A DNA stretch of 64,000 nt from Lindgomyces ingoldianus (Eukaryota > Ascomycota > Dothideomycetes > Pleosporales > Lindgomycetaceae). The notes beneath the pieces were generated by a model that was given only the letters and a program-made list of their open reading frames with translations, ran no database searches and was not told where the DNA came from. Location: contig NW_022985169.1 in assembly GCF_010093535.1 (NCBI RefSeq), positions 537,660 through 601,659 of the forward strand. Reading direction: 5' to 3'. Position numbers and translations under genes: made by a program. Of the stretch, positions 56,637 through 64,000 are shown piece after piece; position 1 is the stretch's first letter; every line of letters starts with the position of its first letter.

Positions 56637-59262
56637 ATAACTAGGCCTTATAAAAATTTAAGTTTATAATTAAAAATAACACCTACTTTAACTATAAAGT
56701 TATTATTAATGTTATATAAATTAATAATAAAGATGTTTTACATGTTATTAATATAGACACATTATTTTAGGCTGCTACATTTCTAAAATTTATGTTTACA
56801 TAAGATACCTAAGATGCACTGTGCAAATGCTAGATTAACACTTATTAAAAACCTCTAGACTATATTATGTATAACTCTAGTATAAACTTTACTTTAAAGA
56901 ATTTTTTAAGCTTATGCAAAGATTATAAAAGCTACATGTAGGCAGATGCCTGTAGAAGCACATTAGGCAGTTAGAAAGGTTAAGTGTGTACACACACCTC
57001 TTTAATAAGTGTTTAACATCCTAAAGACTAAGCTAGGTAACTGTACAGATAATAAGGCTATCCTGCAGATAGCAGTTAAGGCTTTAAACAACACAGCTAG
57101 CCTATATAGTTTAGTACCCACGCTACTAGTCTTTAGGGCATACTTAAAAATTAACCTAAACTCTCTACTATTACTAGACATTATTATATAAGTAAGCGCT
57201 ATATAAAAAGTAATAAAAATACTTTAAAAGAACTATATAAAAGTAAATATTAATTATATAATTAACACTTATAATAGCTTTATAATGTATAAAGTTCTTA
57301 ACTTCCCCTTTAGCTTAAAGATTATAGCATAAAAAAAGAAAAAAAGCTAGACTAGCCTATATAAAATTAAAAGTATTAAAAGAAGAGACATTATTATTAA
57401 AAAAAAAATAGCCTACTAAAGCTCTAGTATACATAAGTTAAACTGTACTATAAAGAAAAAAAAAAGACAACTTACTTATAATAAATAACCTAAATAAACT
57501 AATTCTTATATAAAAGAATTTTCTAAAGAAAAGAAAAAAAAACAGCCTTATAAAAATATTATAAAGGCAGAACTAAAGCCTACTATAGACTAAGCCTCTT
57601 AGAATAGCAATGCTGCACTAGTGCAAAGAGAAGATATAGATACTAAAAGAAGTAAAAAGTAAAAAAAACCTGTATAAAGTCTAGACTAGGTATTTCTAAC
57701 CTAAAAGAAGAAAGATAATTAGGCCTTATCTATTAAGCTTTATATAGACAGTGTAATTACTACACTTAAAAAACTATTTAAAAAATTAAACTATATAAAG
57801 ATAAACACTTTAATTACTAACAGCACTTTTAAAGTTATAGTGTATAACTTAATAAGGCATAAAAGTTAGATTTTTAACTTTTACTTTATATAAAAAGTAA
57901 AAGGTAAAATAACTTAACTATATAAAAAATCCTACCTAGTGTTTACTAGCTACTTAAATAAAAAAAAAGAAATTCTTACTTAGTTACTAACTATCTAAAG
58001 AATAAGCTAGAGATTACTTTTAGCTATAAAAGTAAGCCTAAAAGCTACATATAAAATGCATTTTAAACTATGTAATATTATATAAGCATACATCTAATTA
58101 ACAGATAAGCTTATGCGCACGCTGTACATAAAGCTACTAAAGAAGATGCGCTAGAGCTTTCTACTAAATATAATACTCTAGGTTATATAACTCTTGTATA
58201 GAGCTGCTAAATTAGAACTATATTAGTTTAAAACATACTATAACTACTATAAAAAAAAGCTGTGCATGTACATTTTTTTATATAACCTCTACCTCTTAAT
58301 TACTAATAAAGAAGAGCACACTTTTAGTATTACTAGCTTATAAATAAATAATACTTTAAGCATTATAATAAAAAATTTTGTATAAAGAGAAAAAAAAACT
58401 ATAAAAAGCAAAGTTTTATATAAAAAGTAAGACTATTTTAGTAAAAAAGCAACTTATTAAGTTTAATAGTAAAAAAATTAAACTTATGCATAATATAGTA
58501 GTTTTTACTTAGAAAAAATAAGTAAGCTACTTTTATATAATTAACCTAAAGAATAAAAATGCTGCATAATAATATGTTAAGTAATATATAAAAAAAGTAT
58601 ATATTATATTTATGTGTTAACTAAAGGCAGCATTTAACTTATTTATTACTACACAAACTATAAACTTTTTATATAATAATATTAACACACTTAACGCATA
58701 AATCTAATAGTAGATAGATAATAGTAAGCATAGTCTTACCTTTTTACTATTATAGCTTAATTATGTAAAGCTGTTTATCTTTATAAATAAATTATTTACT
58801 AATAATAAAGACTTTAGCTTATAGCTAGAATTCTTAATTATATTAAGTAATAAAAACTATATAAAGTAAAGTAACTACTTTAAAATACTAGGCAACATTA
58901 TATACTAGAATTCTACTAAGTGTAAAAGAGTAACTAAGAGTGTTCTTACTAGTAAACTATATAAAATAGTTAAAAAGTTTAATAATATAATTACACTTAG
59001 TATAACTTTATAGTAAATTATATAAACACTTAAACTACTACTAATTTTAGTAGTAATCTGCATAGATTTAAGGTTTCTATATAATTACCTTATTAAGCTA
59101 GGCACTACTAGTAAAAAGTAACTTATAATTAACATTATGTTACTTTATAAATTATATAAAAAAAGAGAAATTACTAAAATAAAGTAAATTAATAGTAAAA
59201 ATAACTTAGTAAATGCATATAAAAAAAATACTAAACTAGGCTCTTTAATTATTAGTCCTAAC
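56637..59262 (+). pseudogene. Copia J pol: integrase, RT, RNase H (disrupted)
   Basis: The integrase core (about 56690-57190) shows 'D-V-L-H-V-I-N-I-D-T' and a preserved open stretch at 57009-57191 with A-V-K-A-L-N-N-T-A and L-V-P-T-L-L-V-F. RT is at about 57750-58620, with a catalytic region at 58327-58360 read S-I-T-S-L-*-I-N-N-T-L. The K copy keeps Asp in the first N position, so the ancestral motif looks like Q-(I/T)-D-D rather than Y-V-D-D. RNase H is at about 58740-59262, with S-T-K-C-K-R-V-T-K-S-V-L and a C-terminal N-N-L-V-N-A-Y. Stops occur throughout. Confidence 0.87.
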
Positions 59263-59678
59263 TAACTGCCTCTCTGTCTAGATAGAAGCATTTATAGACT
59301 AGCTAGATTCTGTGCGCAAAGATGCCTTAGACTAACTAGACTAACAACACTTTTATATAAGGCTTATTTTTCTTTATTTTATTTTTTTTTATATTATACA
59401 CACTTATCTTTCTTATTATAAGGATCTGTCACTGCTAGCACTATACAAAAAAAAAAGAGCTAGGGGATTATATAGTAAGGCTTAGAAAGCAAAGAATAAA
59501 GAAGAGAAAAGCTATTTATATAGCGCAACTAGCTTATTTTAATGTATAGCATTACTAGGGGCAAGTCCTAATAAATAGGGTAGAGTAAAGGTAGAATATA
59601 ATTAAATAGACCTACACAGACAGAAGAGAGATAACGCGTACAGAAGGTAACTTTTTAGACAAAAAGAAAAGTTGCTAG
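59263..59678 (+). other. Copia J 3' untranslated region
   Basis: About 415 bp between the end of pol and the 3' LTR, collinear (inverted) with 45917-46340. It contains A-rich runs, and no open frame is supported. Confidence 0.7.
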
Positions 59679-59958
59679 TGTCTATACGCAGTAGCAGCGT
59701 CACAGTCTAGATACAAGTGATTGCGCATAAGCAGGACCACATATCTATGTTACATAATGCTTGTGCGTAAACCTCTGTGCGTGAACATCTAGATATCCCT
59801 CTTTTCCTCTGTATAGAGAAAAGACAAGAGTAATAGAACTAAAAACATGTTGCCTTTACTTTACCTACCTTGTACACTGTGCACACTGTACACTACTCTT
59901 ACTCTTGCTACTTAAGTGCTTATACTATAAGCAGCTAGCTGTTAGAGCCTATTTAACA
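59679..59958 (+). repeat. 3' LTR of Copia J
   Basis: 280 bp, TGTCTATACGCAGTAGC...CCTATTTAACA, followed by TTTAC at 59959-59963. More CpA/TpG sites are mutated than in the 5' LTR. Confidence 0.95.
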
Positions 59959-59963
59959 TTTAC

Positions 59964-62900
59964 TAAGTTATTTTTACTATTAATTTACTTAATTTTAGTA
60001 ATTTTCCTTTTCTTATATAATTTATAGAGTAACATAATGTTAATTATAAGTTACTTTTTACTAGTAGTGCCTAGCTTAATAAAGTAATTATATAGAAACC
60101 TTAAATTTATGCAGATTACTACTAGAATTAGTAGTAGTTTAAGTGTTTATATAATTTACTATAAAGTTATACTAAAAGTAATTATATTATTAAACTTTTA
60201 ACTATTTTATATAGTTTACTAGTAAAGACACTTTTAGTTACTTTTTTACACTTAGTAGAATTCTAGTGTATAATGTTACCTAGTATTTTAAAGTAGTTAC
60301 TTTACTCTATATAGTTCTTATTACTTAATATAATTAAAAATTCTAGCTATAAGCTAAAGTTTTTATTATTAGTAAATAATTTATTTATAAAAATAAACAG
60401 CTTTACATAATTAAGCTATAATAGTAGAAAAGTAAGACTATACTTACTATTATTTATCTACTATTAAATTTATGCATTAAGTGTGTTAATGTTATTATGT
60501 AAAAAGTCTGTAGTTTATGCAGTAATAGACAGGTTAAATGCTACTTTTAGTTAACATATAAATATAATATATGCCTCTCTTACACATTACTTAATATATT
60601 ATTATGCAGCATTTTTATTCTTTAAGTTAATTATATAAAGGTAGCTTACTTATTTTTTCTAAGTAAAAACTACTATATTATGTGTAAGTTTAATTCTTTT
60701 ACTATTAAACTTAATAGGCTACTTTTTTACTAAAATAGTTTTACTTTTTATATAAAACTTTACTTTTTATAGTTTTTTCTTTCTTTTTACATAAAATCTT
60801 TTATTATAATGCTTAAAGTATTATCTATTTATAAGCTAGTAATACTAAAGGTGTGCTCTTCTTTATTAGTAATTAAAAGGTAAAGGTTATATAAAAAGAT
60901 GTATATGCACAGCTTTTTTTTATAGTAGTTATAGTATGTTTTAAACTAATACAGTCCTAATTTAGCAGCTTTATATAAGAGTTATACAACCTAAAGTATT
61001 ATATTTAGTAGAAAGCTCTAGTGTATCTCTTTTAGTAGCTTTATGTATAGTGTGTGCATAAGCTTATCTGTTAATTAGATGTATGCTTATATAATATTAT
61101 ATAGTTTAAAATGTATTTTGTACATAGCTTTTAAGCTTACTTTTATAGTTAAAAGTAGTCTCTAGCTTATCCTCTAGATAGTTAGTAACTAAGTAAGGAT
61201 TTTTTCCTTCTCTTTATCTAAGTAGCTAGTAAACACTAGGTAGGATTTTTTATATAGTTAGGTTGTTTTACCTTTTACTTTTTATATAAGGCAAAGGTTA
61301 AAAATCTAACCTTTATGCTTTATTAGGTTATACGCTATAACCTTAAAAGTGCTATTAGTAATTAAAGTGTTTATCTTTATATAGTCTAATTTCTTAAATA
61401 GTTCTCTAAGTATAGTAATTACACTATCTGTATAGAGCTTAATAGATAAAGCCTAATTATTCTTTTTCTTCTAGGTTAGAAATACCTAGTCTAGACTTTA
61501 TGTAGGTTTCCTTTGCTTTTTACTTCTTCTAGTATCTATATCTTCTTTTTGCACTAGTGCAGCATTGCTATTCTAAGAGGCTTAGTTTATAGTAGGCTTT
61601 AGTTCTACTTTTATAATATTTTTATAAGGCTATTTTTTTTTTCCTTTTCTTTAGAAGATCTTTTTATATAAAGATTAGTTTATCTAGGTTATTTATTATA
61701 GGTAGGTTGTCTTTTTTTTTTTTATAGTATAGTTTAACTTGTGTATATTAAAGCTTTAGTAGGCTATTTTTTCTTTTAATAATAATGTCTCTTCTTTTAA
61801 TGCTTTTAATCTTATATAGGCTAGTCTAGCCTTTCTTCTCTCTTTATGCTATAATCTTTAAGCTAAGAGGGAGGTTAAGAACTTTATATATTATAAAGCT
61901 ATTATAAGTGTTAATTATATAATTAATGTTTACTTTTATATAGTTTTTTTAAAGTATCTTTATTACCTTTTATACTACGCTTACTTATGTAATAATGTTT
62001 AGTAATAGTAAAGAGTTTAGGTTAATTTTTAAGTATGCTCTAAAGACTAGTAGCGTGGGTACTAGACTGTGCAGGCTAGCTGTGTTGTTTAGAGCTTTAA
62101 CTGCTATCTGCAGGATAGCCTTATTATCTGTACAGTTACCTAGCTTAGTCTTTAGGATATTAAATGCTTATTAAAAAGGTGCGTGTGCGCGCTTAACCTT
62201 TTTAACTACCTAATGTGCTTTTATAGGCATTTGCCTGCATGTAGCTTTTATAATCTTTGCATAAGCTTAAAAATTCTTTAAAGTAAAGTTTATACTAGAG
62301 TTATGCATAATGTAGTCTAAAGGTTTTTAATAGGTGTTAATCTAGTATTTGCACAGTGCATTCTAGGTATCTTGTGCAGATATAGATTTTAGGAATGTAG
62401 CAGCCTAAAATAATGTGTTTATATTAATAACATGTAAGACATCTTTATTATTAATTTATATAATATTAATAATAACTTTATAGTTAAAGTAGGTGTTATT
62501 CTTAATTACAAACTTAAATCTTTATAGAGCCTAGTTATATAATTAGCAGAGGTAGCAGAACTTCTTAATTTCTTCTAGCACTACAGCATTAATGTTATAG
62601 CTAGCGCTAGTTAGCATCTTCTAGAGTCTCTTTATGCAGGGGTGTCTAAATTAGTAGTAGAGGCAGTAAAGTTCTAATTTAGTAAAAAAAAACATAGATT
62701 TTTTCTTACTAACATTAAAAAAAAAGTGTTTTTATTTTTATATAATAAAAATAGTAGTTTTATCTTTATATATAATAATATTTAAAATGTTATTAAAGTA
62801 TGCCCTAAGTTAGTTAGCATCTGCTAGTAATAGCAGAAATAGTGTTAGAGTCTTTAAAATGTAGTATGTAACTAGACTAATTAAGTTCTAGATTTATATA

Positions 62901-63140
62901 GTACTAATTAATTTCTTTAGTGTTTAGCCTTTAAAGCTAATATTTATTTAGCTAGGTGTTTAATTAATTTCTATATATAAGTTCTTTTATATGTACGCCT
63001 TAAGTTAAGACTTACTAACAGTAAAGATCTTTACTACGCCTATGTCTTATAGTTTACCTTAGTATACTGTATAGTATTAGTTGTTAAGGATAAACTGCTT
63101 AGCATATTCTTTAGGTTTAATGCTGTAGATGTCCTCTTCT
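59964..63140 (-). pseudogene. Copia K pol: RNase H, RT, integrase (disrupted)
   Basis: Mirror image of Copia J. Right to left on the minus strand: protease and zinc-binding part at about 62530-63040, uninterrupted here; integrase at about 62030-62520, including the counterpart of the conserved L-V-P-T-L-L-V-F stretch near 62040-62130; RT at about 60600-61480, with its catalytic region near 60809-60850 read S-L-*-I-D-N-T-L; and RNase H at 59964-60480. It differs from J by C/T and G/A changes in both directions, so RIP hit each copy independently. Confidence 0.87.
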
Positions 63141-63447
63141 TGTAACGATTCTTATGAATTGTTTCATCTCGGGTCGCCCGGAACCTATCTAAAGGGTCTC
63201 TGTATTAGCTCTAACTCTGGCTTAACCCTGACTTAACTCTGCCTAGCCCCCTGCTGTTACCTCTATTCCCTTATGTATTTAGTCGCACCTTGCCTCTGTA
63301 GCTAGCTTAGTAGTTTTCTGATATCCTACGTACAAGGCCTATAGGTGTTATTAGTATTCCCAGGTCTCTAAGTCCCCACGCACTCCCATATGCCTCTGAG
63401 TGGATTCATACCGCATTCGGACGCATTGTCTTGCCTGCGCTGTTACA
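63141..63447. repeat. Solo LTR of the chromovirus H family
   Basis: 307 bp, TGTAACGATT...TGTTACA, with target duplication CTTCT (63136-63140 and 63448-63452). The empty site is seen in J at about 48841. It is about 17 bp longer than the H LTRs because of a local duplication around 63210-63245 (repeated 'ct[ct]taactctg' words). By sequence the LTR reads in the same direction as H. Confidence 0.93.
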
Positions 63448-64000
63448 CTTCTATTGCACAGTATAGATAAGTAGTAGAGGTAAGGTAGTTAATAGCTTTT
63501 TTAGCATTCTTACCTTTTTATTTTATTTTTTTTATATTATGTAAATAATTATTTTTTTAGAGTAACTTTTAAAGTTTTAAATGTATAAGGTAATAGCTTT
63601 ATATAATAAGGTCTTATTATAGAAATTTTTATATAAGGCAACATACTAGTTCTTTGCTTGCGTATAGTTATTATAAGAGTAGTTTAATAACTAATATTTT
63701 TTCTTATAGTAGATAAAGCACTTCTTTGTCTATGTGCAGTTATCTCTAGATTATAGCCTAAACCTAGATAGAGATCTTTTATGTTATTCTTTTCTGCGCA
63801 GAGGGAAGCTTTCTTTTTGTTATACAAAGTTATATTAGCAGTTTATATAGTATGCATTAGGCAGTTTTTAAAAGTATTAGTTTACTTTTTAGTCTATAGT
63901 AACTTAGAGTAATGCCTGTAGGTTGCTAAATAAGGCTTTGCATAAAAGCTTAATAGTAAACATAGCATGTTCTAGTTCTAGTTGTCCTTAACAGGCTTAT
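63448..64000 (-). pseudogene. Copia K gag, partial (disrupted)
   Basis: Mirror of Copia J 48278-48840. The minus-strand reading includes the knuckle-like segment near 63690-63730. The sequence runs off the window edge still matching J (window end = J about 48278). Confidence 0.78.

Larger units (their letters stand above)
46388..59958 (+). mobile_element. Ty1/copia element J (plus), complete, containing chromovirus H
   Basis: Two 280-bp LTRs (46388-46667, 59679-59958) and target duplication TTTAC. Without H the element is about 6.4 kb. The plus strand has a long leader with tandem repeats, Pro-rich gag, a protease region, integrase, RT and RNase H, in copia order. H is inserted inside the integrase zinc-binding region (TSD ATTAT). 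J mirrors K, so together they form a giant inverted repeat. Confidence 0.93.
45637..64000 (-). mobile_element. Ty1/copia element K (minus), split by Copia J, open to the right
   Basis: K occupies 45637-46387 and 59959-64000. Its 3' LTR is at 45637-45916. Copia J, a member of the same family, is inserted in the opposite orientation within the last codons of K pol, with target duplication TTTAC (46383-46387 and 59959-59963). A solo LTR of the H family sits at 63141-63447. The 5' end of K is beyond the window. Confidence 0.9.

Noticed and set aside
57009..57191. A 60-codon open frame as a separate small gene
   Set aside because: Its residues (A-V-K-A-L-N-N-T-A, L-V-P-T-L-L-V-F) are part of the Copia J integrase. 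It is a surviving stretch of a pseudogene.
1..64000. Host genes, tRNA, rRNA or effector-type small secreted genes between elements
   Set aside because: Every stretch could be placed in a transposable element or its leader/LTR. I found no start-to-stop frame with a signal peptide or intron structure, and no tRNA-like clover leaf was noticed. A computed tRNA scan was not possible.

Overview
The window reads as a repeat-only, AT-rich block from a filamentous ascomycete genome. I see no intact host gene, tRNA, rRNA or CRISPR array. Nearly all of the 64 kb can be assigned to transposable elements inserted into one another. The elements are LTR retrotransposons (Ty3/gypsy chromovirus type and Ty1/copia), one Tc1/mariner-Fot1 DNA transposon and one rve/DDE-type transposon. 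No open frame exceeds 114 codons, yet gag, protease, reverse transcriptase (RT), RNase H, integrase and chromodomain motifs remain readable. Stops in these frames are mostly TAG/TAA where CAG, CAA or TGG is expected. Between repeat copies, differences are overwhelmingly C-to-T and G-to-A, CpA/TpG is depleted and TpA enriched, while CpG survives. This is the signature of repeat-induced point mutation (RIP), a process of filamentous ascomycetes. The species is not determined.

Layout (my own labels). Copia A (minus) occupies 1-11573. Its far end lies left of the window. It is broken by chromovirus C (plus, 1176-7754, TSD CAGTG) and by a solo LTR of its own family (10227-10509, TSD AGTCT, with a 25-N assembly gap). 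At 11574 its LTR is cut by transposon L (11574-13364, rve-type transposase). Chromovirus E (plus) starts at 13365, and its 3' LTR is interrupted at 20410 by chromovirus F (minus). F is spread over 20410-21631, 29197-33169 and 38835-40065. F holds Copia B (minus, 21632-29196, TSD CTAGT), whose own LTR carries a Fot1-like transposon (21792-23914, TA duplication), and chromovirus I (plus, 33170-38834, TSD CAGGG). F is cut at 40066 by gypsy G (plus, 40066-45636). G is cut at 45637 by Copia K (minus, continuing past the right edge). K contains Copia J of the same family in opposite orientation (plus, 46388-59958, TSD TTTAC), and J contains chromovirus H (plus, 49444-56631, TSD ATTAT). K also carries a solo LTR of the H family (63141-63447, TSD CTTCT).

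J lies head-on inside K, so the right third of the window is a giant inverted repeat: about 46.7-59.2 kb mirrors about 60-64 kb and beyond. The insertion order follows from the nesting: A before L before E before F before G before K before J before H.

Most unusual content: chromoviruses E and F each seem to carry an extra reading frame on the strand opposite to gag-pol, between pol and the 3' LTR. It shows Cys residues followed by a long coiled coil. E and G share a Cys-rich stretch between the gag zinc knuckle and the protease. The J/K copia RT appears to have a QTDD-like catalytic motif. C, E, F, H and I end in chromodomains, which in known chromoviruses steer integration into heterochromatin and would fit this nested accumulation.
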